Positions 1-11,765 of a stretch of DNA of 64,000 nt are shown here, in pieces. This stretch comes from Gymnorhina tibicen (Eukaryota > Chordata > Aves > Passeriformes > Artamidae), in the NCBI GenBank assembly GCA_013399875.1, contig VXAZ01001749.1, positions 1,371,956 through 1,435,955 of the forward strand, given 5' to 3'. The first letter of the stretch is position 1; the number at the start of each line of letters is the position of its first letter. A model generated the notes under the pieces. That model ran no database searches, was not told where the DNA came from, and worked only from the letters and a program-made list of their open reading frames with translations. The position numbers and the translations under genes are program-made.

Positions 1-2757
1 ACCTGCGAAATGATACACGAGAATCTGTCTTCCTCTGTGATGCATGAGAATTGTATTTCTTTTTCAGTGAATTCTATGGTTTTCAATGTGAAACTATCTT
101 ACACGATATTAAATTACAAGCCTTAGAGCTGTGATGTTACATAGCATGTATTTTCAAACAAACTTTTTATTGTCTTCTACCTCAATATTTGTTGTGTATC
201 CAAGAAGTAGGAGCATATTAGTTCTGAAGAAGTAAAAATGGTATAAGTAAATGAAAATCCTGCAGTTTTTTCTTATAACAAGGTGATTCTTCTCATGGTC
301 TCTTTCTGCTGGGTTGTGCAATTTAAAGTGCGTGTTTACTTCTTCTTTTTGTGTGAAATGATAGAATTCACAATCCACAAGCTTCTGTGAGATCTTAGTG
401 TGTAGCCATCAGAAAATCAGCAAACTATCATAGGATTTTTTTAAGAAGTTTTCGCTCTTTTCTTTCTTTAGTATTCAATTCTAAAGCTAAGCTTTTGGTG
501 GTTCTATTTAGATGGGATACAGAGATTGTAATGTGTTGGATTAGCACTATTCTAAGGAGGCTGGGCCTGCGGCGTTCATACACAGTTTCACTTTCACGGC
601 AACTTCTTCATTACTGTGATGCAGGTTTGCTCTCATTATTTTCTTCAAGCCACATGTATTTTCCACTGGTCAACTCAACAACTACTTCTTTAAGACCAAA
701 TGGCTGTTCCTTCTATCTTGCTTTTAGTAATTTCTCTTTTCCTCAAAACCAGGAACAGTATTCATGTTTCTGGCAGAGTAACAAGGATACTGCATCTAAC
801 CAAAACAGCCCCTTCTGTGAAGCCAGTCATTAATTCCTCTCTGGTAGCTTTCACCACCAGATGTCTGCTGAGTTTACACCCTGTGTATTTCCCTTGACTG
901 CACCCACAAGACATCCACAAATTACTCTGAATTTTCAGTAATAGCACCACATCCTTTTTTGAACCTTCCTCTTCCCTACCTCAGCAGCTGCAGCTTACCA
1001 CAGAACTCCAGCCTCTCTTTGTGTTATGTGTTATACCTCTCTCTGGAGTGAATGACTCTACAAACAGCACAAGAGTGTAAGAGTGCTTTTACTTTCAGAG
1101 TAAGGTTCATCATTCAGTGTTTCGGGAAGTGAGTTTTGCACGGAAGGTAATGAGAAATATTCTACATCCAAAACAGGAAAACATTTCCAGGTTTATATCA
1201 ACAAGTAAAGTACAAAATATTCTGGTTTCCCATAAGAAGCACTGGCAGTCAAGCATACCCCTGCCAATAATGAAGCACATCTGAAGGAGGACTCAAAGCT
1301 CTATCTAAGCACGAGGAGTGGAGGCACATTTCCCTCCAGAAATCAGCACTCACTGAATGTGCTCAGCAGCAGTAGGTGCAATTAGCTGTGTCAAATTTAC
1401 ATTTGGAGCACAAGGGACCAGCTTTCACAGCACACTTAAAACTGCAAACTCAAGATGGGGTTTGTGCACACAATGCACAGTTTCTCAATTCAATGGGAAA
1501 CTTTACAAAATGTATGTGCAAGGTACAATTGCAGCATGCCACAAATAAAATTTTGAAAGGATAATTGAAACAACACTCATAATTTGGGAAAAGAAGCTGG
1601 TTAATTGATGTAGGTTCACAGAGGTGTCACAGCACACAATACAATTAATAAAACAGAAACACCAATTTTCAAATCAAAACAGCTTGATAATTTGAATTCA
1701 AATTTTAAGAACAGCAAAAAAACCTAAAAAACACCACAAGTCTTTCTTTCATCTCTTTCCTTTTTTATGCTCTCTCTGGCCAGTGAGACTGGTAGGAAAC
1801 CAGCCAATTTAGTCAGAAAACTTTGCAGCATAGCAGGGAGTTTCCTTTGTCACCATATGCAATAGTAACTGTCTCCATCAAGAATGAAGTTAATCAGTAC
1901 AGACTAAATAAATCAGGTAATTCTTTAGATTGTTAACATTGTACTTTAGAATGAAGACCGATCTTTGTCTCCTGATGCTGGAAAACTTCTCTTTCAAATA
2001 AATCAATTTTATGGTTTGAAACTAAGGGGCAGTGAAATTCCTTGACATATTTTTTACCCAAATATTTTTGGTAGCTGAAGATATTCAGTTTACACAAGGG
2101 ACACAGTGTTAAAACCATAAGAGTAAGAGGCAGAAAAGCAAACAGGTTTAAATACAAAGACTTCAGTACTTACTTTACTCTTATGATCACCGGTCATTAT
2201 CTGTTTCTAAAAACAGTAAAGTTTTTCACTTTGTTTCAGGTTTTATTTTAATTATTTCTGCAATGCTTGAAAAAAAAAGATGGTATATGGTGCCTGTTTA
2301 ACTAAAGGAGCAACAAAAACCTTAAGCAAGAGTATTTTAATATAAAAGTAACTGGATCTTTATCACAATAAAAAAAGCAAGGAAGCTTTCATGTACAACA
2401 GAAAACTCATTTAACCTTCAAAATCTGCTAGGCAATTTTGTGAGGAACCAGAGCAACTAAAACACATATAACAATAATTAAATACAGAAGGAAAGGTTGA
2501 GCATCACCTGTTATCTACAGGTTATGTTATCTACAGAAGTTATTAAACAATAGATGGGAATATTAATGCAAAGAGTATTCATGTTGTTATACTATCATGG
2601 GCATACACCAAAGTGAAGTATCTTTTTGCAAAATCAAGGGAAAATTGCTTTTGTTTTGGCACTTGGTTTGACGTGGTATGTCAAAAGAAATTAGAAAACT
2701 TTTTCAAGATATACTGGGTAAATTACTTAGAAAGTACTGTGCTTTAGTAGGAAGGAA
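1..2757. other. AT-rich gene-free DNA, nothing recognised
   Basis: Both strands carry only short open frames with no recognisable domain, no start with good context followed by a donor, and no repeat I can name. There are a few A- and T-runs (for example near 2268-2279). It may be intron or intergenic DNA. Confidence 0.5.
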
Positions 2758-2762
2758 GAAGC
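2758..2762. repeat. Target-site duplication, left copy (GAAGC)
   Basis: GAAGC directly precedes the TG of the solo LTR and recurs at 3310-3314 directly after its terminal CA. Confidence 0.8.
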
Positions 2763-3309
2763 TGTCCTGGGTTACAGTGTATTCTATTACCATGAGCTGT
2801 TAAGACCAAGTGTAGCGATGTTCCTTGCCTCCTCCCTCTGGACTGTCTTCTGTTAATGGGCCCAACAATGCCTTGCCCCATGACTCATAGATAACCTGCA
2901 CCTGGACTATCTCCTGTTAATGGGCCCATCAGTGCCTTGCCCCATGACTCACCATCCCATTGTGAGATGCTCCGCCCAGGGGGAAGGAGCCAAGCATTCC
3001 CACCTGGATGAAATCTGGGGCCTGGAACAGCACAGGCAGCCTTACCTGCTGGGATCCCAGAGAACAAGATCTACACCACTGGACCTTCAGAGGAAGACCA
3101 GACCCTTCAACAGAACCATCACTCCAGGAGGACTGCAGTCGCCATTTAACTAGACTGTTACCAATCCCCTGATTGTCAGGGGGTCAGGTTTGTACTCTGA
3201 CTCTCTCAGTGGGTTGTTCTTTTTCGTACTATTGCATTTATTTTATTTTTCCTATTAAATTGTATTTCTGACTTGGAGTCTCTCACTAGTTTGCTTTCAA
3301 ACTAGTACA
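2763..3309 (+). mobile_element. Solo LTR of an endogenous retrovirus (ERVL-like), complete, 547 bp
   Basis: The segment begins TGTCCTGGG and ends TAGTACA, giving the TG...CA termini of a retroviral LTR. It is flanked by a perfect 5-bp target duplication, GAAGC, at 2758-2762 and 3310-3314. A variant poly(A) signal ATTAAA lies at 3254-3259, about 50 bp from the 3' end, which fixes plus orientation. No gag or pol follows, so this is a solo LTR left by recombination between the two LTRs of a provirus. A 5-bp duplication is typical of class III (ERVL) elements, but the family name is inference. The interior contains a 64-bp-offset tandem duplication (2838-2888 and 2902-2952). The short open frames inside are not genes. 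Confidence 0.85.
2838..2952 (+). repeat. Imperfect tandem duplication inside the solo LTR
   Basis: About 51 bp starting CTGGACT at 2838-2888 recurs at 2902-2952 with a 64-bp offset. Both copies hold TGTTAATGGGCCCA and CCTTGCCCCATGACTCA with a few substitutions. Repeats of this kind in LTR U3 regions often carry enhancer sites. TGACTCA in each copy is an AP-1-type consensus; its function is inference. Confidence 0.75.
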
Positions 3310-3314
3310 GAAGC
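3310..3314. repeat. Target-site duplication, right copy (GAAGC)
   Basis: Exact partner of 2758-2762, made when the retroviral element integrated. Confidence 0.8.
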
Positions 3315-5640
3315 GAAAGGCAGGAAAGTTGAAGAACACACAACTCTTAAAGCAGCATAAGTAAGCATGGTTACAATCTTTGGTCTTTGTCAGACTAGGC
3401 CTAGTCTTACAGACAAGCTCAGGGTGAGAAATATGGTTCATATGGATTTACAGAACTTATATAAAATTCAGAAATTTTTACATGAAGGGGTTTCATTTTG
3501 AGAAGCTTGAAATTATCTTTTCCCTCTGAAGATTTCATAAATTAAGTTGGTTTAGAGCTCTCTTTTACAGAGAAAAAGGGACTAAATTTCTCTTGTAAGC
3601 ATCTCGCTGGAAGTAACAAAACCAATCACAGGTTTGCTCAAATGTATTTTAAATCGGTTGATGGACTAATATTTAAGAGGTTGATATAGCTATGGAGTAA
3701 TTTTTCTAAAATTTGCATATGTTGCTGACACACTGTCATTTAAGGACCTTTTTTCTAAATCACATAAAACCTATTTAAATCAGTTAATTGTTTTTAATCA
3801 CATTCTGCTAGCCTATCTTAGAGCTTGTCCTTTAAATCCATAGATTACCCAAAGGAAATCTACCTTAAGAACAGTATGATAAAGTATTGACAAAAATGTA
3901 ACTTACCCTTTGACAATTCTTGTGCTTGTAAAAACATTCAGTGGTTGAAACAGCTGTACCAGCAGCTACTTAAATGCAGTTGCACTCTTGATTAGACCAC
4001 AGAAAACTGAGAAAGCTGAAGAGTTTCCACACTCCTGATAGCTTAAATGTTTTGTGTTTTCCTTTTTATGCTCTATTTTGAGTACGTAAGGGATATTCTG
4101 GTATATTTAGATTTATTTTTGTTTGCTTTCTGTGGAAAATGCTTTTTTCAGGGAGATGAGGGGGGAACTGTAGGTTTCATAAACTGTGTCTGCTCATACC
4201 TCTGTGAGCATGTATGCAGTCAGGAGGAAGAGCTAGAAAACACAGGAACAAGTTTTAAACTGTTCTGAAATACTCTCTCCTAGTAATTTTTATTGCAGCA
4301 TGTTCTGACCTTTTAAGTCATAAGGAACTGATATTATTACTGTACTTTTGGTCAATGAGAATCATCAAACTACTGTTCTTCAAGATCATTCGGAACAGTT
4401 GCAAGGATAGTTGATCTCTGGAGCTTCTGGTGGGGAAGGAGTGCACAGAGTGGCACAGTCTCCCCCTGGTCCCATGCCACGCTACCCATGTCAGATAAGG
4501 CACTGGGAACAATTAAGAACAGTGGCCCTCCCCTTCTGACCTGCCAAGCTGCCTCTATAAATCTCGTGTCACTGCAAAGAGGGCAGAATGAGCCTCCACA
4601 GTGGAAATGCCACAGCACAAATACCCAGTGCAAATTCAAACTTAGTGTAAGTGACTTCTGCAAGAGGAAGCTTCATACCAGGTATCACAATTGTGATTTG
4701 GACATTAAGAAACTTGGGTTTGGTGCCATTTCTTAACCAATATAAATCACGAATATGACCTGGAAAGGTCTTTATTTGACAGCTGTAACCAAACAGTTTT
4801 CTCAACTCCTGTTCAGAATGTGTCAAAATTATTACTTTAAGCATTAACTGGATGTCAGTATGCTTTTTTGTTTGCTGACATTGGTTTAGGATCACTAATA
4901 GTTTGGGTAATATGTCCTCTTGTTCATATTTGGAAGTTTTAATGAAGGACATATGACCCTGTGTTACATTTCTTTCAATAAGAAACCTGTGGAGTTTTGA
5001 ATAGGTGTTCCTTGCCTAACAGAAGACCATGACCAGTTTTCTCTGGCAATAATCTGGGAATATAGTCTGCAAGTAGGAAGGCAGCACTAGAACCAGGCAT
5101 GGCCCTGTGCAAAGACTGACAAAAATTCACAGCACTCAGTGTCACAGTCTCAGCACAGTCTTGTCACTTTATTGTCACCTCTATCACTCCTTTGGAGAAA
5201 GGAAAGCATTTGAAACTGGGGCAGTAAAGTGCCACTACTGCTGGTTGGAGAGAGGGAGAATCTAAAGGGGTCTGGGTTTATTGATGATTCACAGTAATTA
5301 ACTGAAGGCTGCCACTCTGCTTTCTCCTTCATCAGTACTCTTTGGCCATGGCTGCTGTGTGCTCCCTAACAAGTGTTTAGAAGTGAGCCAAACCAGCTGA
5401 GACTAACCTTGTAAAAATACAAGCTGCATGAATTAATCAAAAGCTATATTCCTAAATTCCAGGGGAAGACCAAGATATTTGAGGTTTCAAATCAGTCCCT
5501 TATAAGCCTCCCAACTGGATTCATTATGAAGCCACTTGTCTTTTAGAACATAATAATTCAATAGAGAAACTCAAAGGTCTTTCAATTGTTGTTTTGCTTT
5601 CATACTTTCTTTTTTTGTGAAAAAGATTAGAGTACAAAGC
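3315..5640. other. AT-rich gene-free DNA
   Basis: No exon, RNA gene or nameable repeat was recognised. The longest frame (minus strand, about 4569-4952) has no domain similarity I recognise and no codon or splice context supporting it. Confidence 0.5.
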
Positions 5641-5652
5641 AAAACTGCTTAC

Positions 5653-5759
5653 CTATCACAAGAAACTTCTAAGCAAAGCAAAATTAGCATGAGAAGCAAA
5701 TAGAGCAGTGTGGAGGCTGGTGGGCCTACAGACTTGGGGACCCCCCCACCTTGTTCCAT
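5653..5759 (-). CDS. Candidate first coding exon: signal-peptide-like N-terminus with splice donor
   Basis: On the minus strand an ATG at 5759-5757 sits in a strong context (G at -3, G at +4). It opens 35 codons plus two bases. Residues 1-16 are polar and proline-rich, 17-30 form a leucine-rich hydrophobic core (TLLYLLLMLILLCL), and EVSC follows as a plausible signal-peptidase region. The frame then meets a consensus donor, AG|GTAAGC, with the GT at 5652-5651, so this could be the first coding exon of a secreted or membrane protein transcribed leftwards. The sequence up to about 5972 is also open and holds CpGs unusual for the neighbourhood, as expected of a 5' exon. I do not recognise the protein and see no second exon. 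Alternative reading: on the plus strand AATAAA near 5796 with a following C-rich stretch could be an LTR remnant. Confidence 0.33.
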
Positions 5760-5875
5760 GTCTTCGGCACTGGAACCCTTCACGCGCTTGGCTGAAATAA
5801 ACTTCTCCCGTGGAACTCTACACAGAGACCCTTCCCGTCTCTTTGCCACTGACTTGTCGAAGAAGGTATCCAGGG

Positions 5876-5891
5876 GGTGTGTGTGTGTGTG
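5876..5891. repeat. (GT)n microsatellite
   Basis: Short GT dinucleotide run, read as CA on the minus strand just upstream of the candidate exon. Confidence 0.7.
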
Positions 5892-5989
5892 AGCGTATCG
5901 GCCTGCCGAGCAGCTTTCTGCTGGAGATGCTTTCAGAAGGTTGCAGCACCCACCAGAACACCCACCCGCCACGACAGAGCAATACAGAG

Positions 5990-8900
5990 AAAAATGGTGC
6001 TAGTCAAGAAACAGATAGTACTATTAAGATCCCTTAGTTGGCAAGACAGCAAGCCTGGAGTGATTGCCAACAGAATGGCAACAAAAACATTCAGATAAAT
6101 TCCAGTCTTGGAAACATGAGGCCACACAGGAACATTTAAATACAATGTAGTATGCTTCCCTAAATAAGTGGTGGAAAAAATACCCCTTTATTTTGGTAGA
6201 GGAGAATTTTATATTTGGTAGAGGAGAATGACTCTAAGATATAAGCAGAACTTTAACCTAGCTTGTCATTCCACTCAGGCAGTGAGTGGGCAAAAAGGCT
6301 TGACTTAGCTGATATATTTTATGATTCCTGTAAGATGGGGAAGGATTCTGTAGTCCTCGCTCAGTCTCAAAATGCGCTCTCTGCTTAAAAGCAAAGCAGG
6401 ATGCAGTTGGATCTTGTAATACCATAGCACAATACAATGGATAGACTGGAAATAGGATATAGATAATAGGATATCTAGAAACTCAGTAAAAGATTATTCC
6501 ATCTTGCAGCTGCAATGTTTGAAGGAGTGCAACCTTATCCTTGGGCAATGAGGTGAAATTATAACCAACTTATTGTGCTGAAAAATTGCCATGTTTTTTC
6601 CTAATACCTACGTTCTCAGTTCTACCCTTTGCTATGATCTGTCTCACAGGGAGCAGAATCTGGCTCTGGCTGCTCTAAAATTTTTATGTGATGTTTAATA
6701 AATGGCTCTTGGTTTCAGTCTCTTTTCCATAAGACTTCATTTGAATTCTAATATATATTTAGCATAAAATGCAAAGCCTATCCCTGTGCAGGTATTTTCC
6801 CTATTATAAAACTGCAGACATTCCACTTGAATGCTATGGAGGATTATACCTGAAGAATACTAAGATATGTAAGTATTTGTACACTGACATCAGCTTAAGC
6901 AGTGCAGAACAAACTTTACTAAATCAAACAGAACCTGATGTAAAAATTTCCAGATTTAGAGTAAGTTCATATATTTTTACCCTGTCTTCAGTCAAACAAG
7001 CCAGTGAAAAAGAAATCACTGGAGTCTGAGGGATAAATTTGACCTGAGTTTTCATGTTAAATTCACATTTAGCTTTTTTGGATTTGTTTTGTACTTAGAA
7101 TATGAGGAACCTTTTAAAGCATGCATTCCAACTCAATTTAGAAAATTGAAAATTCAGAAAATTCTTTCTCTGAAATATGTAATATGGTCACCCATGTCTT
7201 AGAAAAACCTGAAGAATTTCCTGCAGGAAGGAGATTTTCATAATTTTGCACAATAGGAAGCATATTGTGTTCAGTATCTCATGTAATGAGCTGAGCGTAA
7301 CACCCCAAGTGCAATGAGAGTTTTAACTTTGAAATCCATACTGTTTCTGTAATCAAACATGAATAGTATTAAATATCAGAGAATGGTTATCATGGTGAAA
7401 TTTTCCACTTACAAATAAACATACAATAAATATGGTGTATAGTGCAACTTATGCACATCGTACGTTGTATCTGCTTTGTATTTAGTATTCAGTAGGATAC
7501 AACATGAGTCTGTAAGAGATGGTTTGTAAGAATTCACCTGCATCAGTTTCTCCCCTCTTTGCTTAGCAATGAGACATCTCACTTTCCAGACATGTGGAGG
7601 GATGTGAGGTGAAGAAATGATGGTCCAGAACCAGAGCACAGTGTTTCATTTGACGTTTTAAACATTATACTCTGACAAAGAACCTGTGACAGAGACAGAG
7701 GAGCACCCAGTAGTGCAGCCACTATTTTGTTTCCACTCCCTCCCCTTATGGGAACAGAGAACCTCTGGCAGCTGCTGGGCTTGAAATTCAATAGTAATGC
7801 ATTGTCACACTGGAGACAATTGTAGAGTTAAAGCTGCACAACAGGGGAAAAGTAGTGGGGGTTCTGTTCATTTTTCATACACGTTTATTTGTTAATGATG
7901 GGGGCCATATTGGTTGATTTGCTTGAATAACACTGCCATTTTGAAACAAGTCTTCAGAAAATATTTAGGAATATTAATTTTGTATTTAGTTGGGCCCAAA
8001 TGTCTGTTTATGACTCTAATTATTCTTGGTATGAAAAGGCTTTTATATACTTAAGAAAGAAGACAAACAAATTGGGAAGTGTCCTGCTTGGCACACCAAC
8101 ATCTGGGAAAGGATGAAGACAATACATCCTTAGACATTTCCAAACTACAAACTGGCTGAGATATTTTATTCCGTGCCTGGCAAGAGATTAATATAAACAA
8201 AATTATCCCAGATGAGCAGCTCCAGCTCATTGTTATGGCCATTTCTCCTGCAACTGCCTGTTTTAGCTATTGAACAATTGCTGGTATTTCTGACTTGAAA
8301 GTATCAGTTACTTTCCTGTGAAGAATCTTGGAAGTGTGAAGTAAGTGACAGTGGAAAATTGTATACTATGATGATATAAATGATATAAAGAATCGTGGGG
8401 TTGAGGATAAATCTTTTATTCATAACTATAATTTTCATGCTACTGCATCTCTATTTATCAGCCTTCATTGCATGTCAGTTTTCACATTCATTCTTTTGGC
8501 ACTACACCTCCGAGCAGCTCTAGCCAATAAGACAGATACTCAAGATCGCTATCTAAACTTGTATTTTCTAGAGCGTAAGTTAAAACCAGATGGAATCTGT
8601 ATTACAAAAGAATTATAAAAAAATAACCTCAATCCATATTAATAACCTGTAAAAGCAGACTGAGTTTTTGAAATGTAGTCTGCATATTGTCCTTTTATGT
8701 AGTGTCTGAAGATCTTGTTTTATTTGTCATTATTGATTCTGTTGTACAATAAAAAAGCTACAGCTGGAGCCCTGATATTTACAACAAACTTTGGCTTTAG
8801 TGCAGTTAATATAGCATCTGTTTTTACCATGCAAACCTCAATTTTTAAGAAATTCAAAATTTTAATGTCTATGAGTTGGGAATAAGAAGCTGCAGAAAGA

Positions 8901-9115
8901 ACTTGAAAGAGTGGCTACTTCCTTGTCATTGCTATAGAGAGACTTCTAATTGCACAACATAAGAAAGCAACTTCCATAAAAACTCATGATGCAGCTCAAA
9001 CTACTCACACCCAATAAATTAAAGTCAGATGAGAAAAAGGTGCCTATGTTAATAGACCAGCCTTAAGTGCCAAGCCTGCAGCCACGTAATGCGCCATAGT
9101 CCCACCTTAGCTTTC
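5990..9115. other. AT-rich gene-free DNA with one small direct repeat
   Basis: No gene recognised. The 16-mer TTTGGTAGAGGAGAAT occurs at 6192-6207 and again at 6214-6229. The rest shows only short chance frames and AT-rich low-complexity sequence. Confidence 0.5.
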
Positions 9116-9592
9116 AGCCTGTGGTGATGTATTCCCTCCCCTACCCCCACACTCCTTTCCAGGCTGCAGTGTGATCTGAGAAATGCTTGTTAGGCCTTGT
9201 CCTTGAAAACAGCACCTGGGCTCAGCTCTTTCTGAGCTTATCAAAAAATACTGTCTGTTCCCAGGAACTCCTAACAGGCTTCTGTTTGTCTCATGACCAG
9301 CCTTGGAAAATATTTCTCTGGCCTGAATGGCATAACATTCTTATTCTCACACCTTGAAAGAAAGTGCTGACCCAAACTGTAGCCAGGATGAAACATTGCT
9401 ATGACTAAAGCCCATTCTCTTGCAACCCTATAAACAGCAGTCTAAGATGGGGCCCTTTGAGCTCTCCTGGACCGCAGCGGGCCTGTGACCAGCAATCTTC
9501 CTCTGAGTGGGATGCCTCTCAGAGCCAGCAAACCCTCAGGTTTGCTATACCTGGAGGATCGCCGAAACACGACGTGTCCTGGGCCGATACCC

Positions 9593-9610
9593 TCAGGCCT
9601 CGAGGCCTGA
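9593..9610. repeat. Perfect 18-bp palindrome
   Basis: TCAGGCCTCGAGGCCTGA equals its own reverse complement with no spacer. It lies in the putative transcribed part of the LTR. Confidence 0.9.
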
Positions 9611-9929
9611 TCCTTCACCCGTCAAGAGAAGCAAAAGCATCCAAAGTGAGGATTTTCACTGACCTCTGAGGGACAGATTTTTCCACAGGTACCTTGCACT
9701 ATTTCTGTCTGCATGCATAGCCTTTTTTTGCGCATATGCTATAGCAAATCTGGAAGATAGATTAAGTTATAGTTATAATTTAGGCTAAATGCTGTTAATT
9801 GTTATTTCTCTGTTAGATTGTTATGTTTAAGCTATAAATTAAGGTATAACTTAAGCTAAGGTAGTGTTAAGTTTAAATGTTGTTAAGCTTTAGGCCGCAT
9901 TCCTTTTCATCTTTGTTTACACTGTCTTT

Positions 9930-9933
<4 letters not shown>

Positions 9934-9965
<32 letters not shown>
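9934..9965. repeat. (AC)16 microsatellite
   Basis: Uninterrupted AC dinucleotide array of 32 bp, probably length-polymorphic. Confidence 0.95.
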
Positions 9966-9967
<2 letters not shown>

Positions 9968-10199
9968 CTAGGTAGTTTTCAATTCATTTCTGTTTTGATT
10001 GCCTGAATTTTGTTTGGTTTTGTTGTTGCTTGCTTTCCTTTGTTGCGCCTTAGTTGTCCTTTGTAAGTAGAGTGAATCTTGTCAACAAATCTGTTGTGCT
10101 TTATAGTTTAATATTAAATCTGACTTTTTCTCATACCCTTGTTGGTGATTTTTTGGACGATCTCAAGCACACGCTTTTGGGACATAGCCACACTTGCAA

Positions 10200-11440
10200 A
10201 CATGTATCAATATAAGCTGCATGTCCTGCAGAATTCCCTACAATTAGAATGCCTCCCCAGGCCCTAAATTTATATGATACTCCAAATATCTACACAATTC
10301 AAATTTTGATTCTGTGGAGTAATTATTGTTTAAAAAACCACTTAATGTAAATACACACCCACACTGTGATAGTAGTCATAGCATAGCAGTAGTATTTTTA
10401 GACATTTTTGTTAGACATTACCCCAAACTTCCAAACATAGCAACCTGTATCAAGTCATGTCAACAATAAAAACTGAAGTCCTTCCAGTTTTGAATTAGGG
10501 TTGCATAATGTCACAATTTAGGGATGTTTTTATTACTTAATGATAATTAATAAAATATTGTTTCAATTGTTCTTTGAAGAATTTTGTGAATGGAGCACTG
10601 CAGGAAAACACTTATGCAAATGGAAGTGTGGCTATGTCAGATATTTTTAAATAGTACATTGTCCATAAATATTTCGATACTGTTTTTTGAGCAAGTGCAC
10701 ATGAAGGATTCCCTCACATTGTTCATTAGCTCTACAAAAAGGCCATCTTCGTTCTACATTAATTTGTTCTCCGTGTGAAAACATTTCTTACCTGAAAAAT
10801 ATTGCCCCAGTTCAGCAAGCACTTGAGCAGGGGAATAATGTTACTGTGTTGCAACTTCTGCTAAAGCCATCAGTCTAGTTGGAGGCTTAAAGTTAAAGCT
10901 ATGTACAAATGCAGAATCAGAATAAAATCCTAACCCAGCTGAAGCCTATGGCAGTATTCCCACAGGCTACAATGATACCAGCATTTAATCACACAGTTTT
11001 CATATTCAAACACCCGCATCCAACAACCCTCCTTAAACTGCTATTTCTAATTCTGCTATTTTAAATTAGCAGAAATGAACAGGCATTATTCTTAGCTGCA
11101 TATATGACAAATATATAAAGCACATATTTTAATATTTTTATGCAGCAGTCTGCAAGCTCTACATAGAAAATCCCTTAGTCATAAATATGGCAACACTGTT
11201 TACAAAATGACAGAAGGAAAAAAACACAATAGATGAGAGCTAAAAATACAAGACGCTACATCTATAATACAGAAATATAAAAATAATAAGGATGGGAGAG
11301 GACAAAATAGAATTCAAGTTAATGGAGTAACCTGGGAGAAGAGATAAAGAAAATAAATATATTATGGATAAAAGAAAACAGTATCTCCTAAATCAAAAAA
11401 TGGTCAACTGATACTGGCCAGAGAGAAAAAGGATTGCTCA
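10200..11440. other. AT-rich gene-free DNA
   Basis: No gene or repeat recognised. Low-complexity A/T tracts occur, especially 11210-11440. Confidence 0.5.
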
Positions 11441-11449
11441 ACATCTACA

Positions 11450-11765
11450 TTTTTCCCCTATGTTTAATATTAAAGAAAAGGAAAGCATGGAGCTCAGTGA
11501 GATAAATATTAATGAGGTTTGGGAATATCTAGCAGCAGAATTAATAAAAAGCAAGTAAAAGAATATTTAGATAATTTAAATATTTATTATTCAGAAGATC
11601 TAAATCATATTCAACCAAAGGATCTTAAGGAATTGGCTGAGATAGATCTGACAGACTTCTTTGAGACCTCACAGAAAAAAGGTTACGTACCAAAGGATTA
11701 AAGAGGGATAAATCCTAGGAAGCAGAAAAAAGGTAAAAACCAGAGAATTTCAAGCAAGTTCCCAC
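11450..11765 (+). pseudogene. Degenerate CR1-type LINE reverse-transcriptase fragment
   Basis: The frame at 11519-11701 reads as a decayed CR1 ORF2 segment. It has a QVKEYLDNLN-like motif, then HIQPKDLKELAEI, then a FFETS-KKGYVP-KD block, followed after a stop by KGKNQ-like residues. CR1 RTs have the same order: an LNxxKSxGPDxIHPxxLRELA region, an IFExSW block, then VPxDWxxxNIxPIxKKG. The copy is AT-drifted and broken by stops on both sides, so it cannot make protein. The match is judged by eye and limits are approximate. It is an ancient relic, not a short host gene, although the central 60 codons happen to be open. Confidence 0.5.

Larger units (their letters stand above)
9120..10192 (+). 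mobile_element. Probable LTR of an endogenous retrovirus, ends approximate
   Basis: A TATA box (CTATAAA) near 9428-9434 is followed by GC-rich sequence resembling a retroviral leader. A variant poly(A) signal (ATTAAA) lies near 10112, about 80 bp before CATAGCCACA. The TATA, GC-rich block, T-rich stretch and late poly(A) signal match the order of an LTR in plus orientation. Candidate termini are TGTGGTG at 9120 and CCACA at 10192. I could not find a convincing target duplication, so the ends are uncertain and the copy may be truncated. No gag or pol is attached. It includes a (CA)16 microsatellite and an 18-bp perfect palindrome. Confidence 0.55.

Noticed and set aside
4569..4952. 127-codon minus-strand frame
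   Set aside because: No domain, mixed composition and overlapping frames on the other strand; no exon signals seen.
11519..11701. 60-codon frame starting MGISSS as a small myristoylated protein
   Set aside because: Residue order matches decayed CR1 RT.
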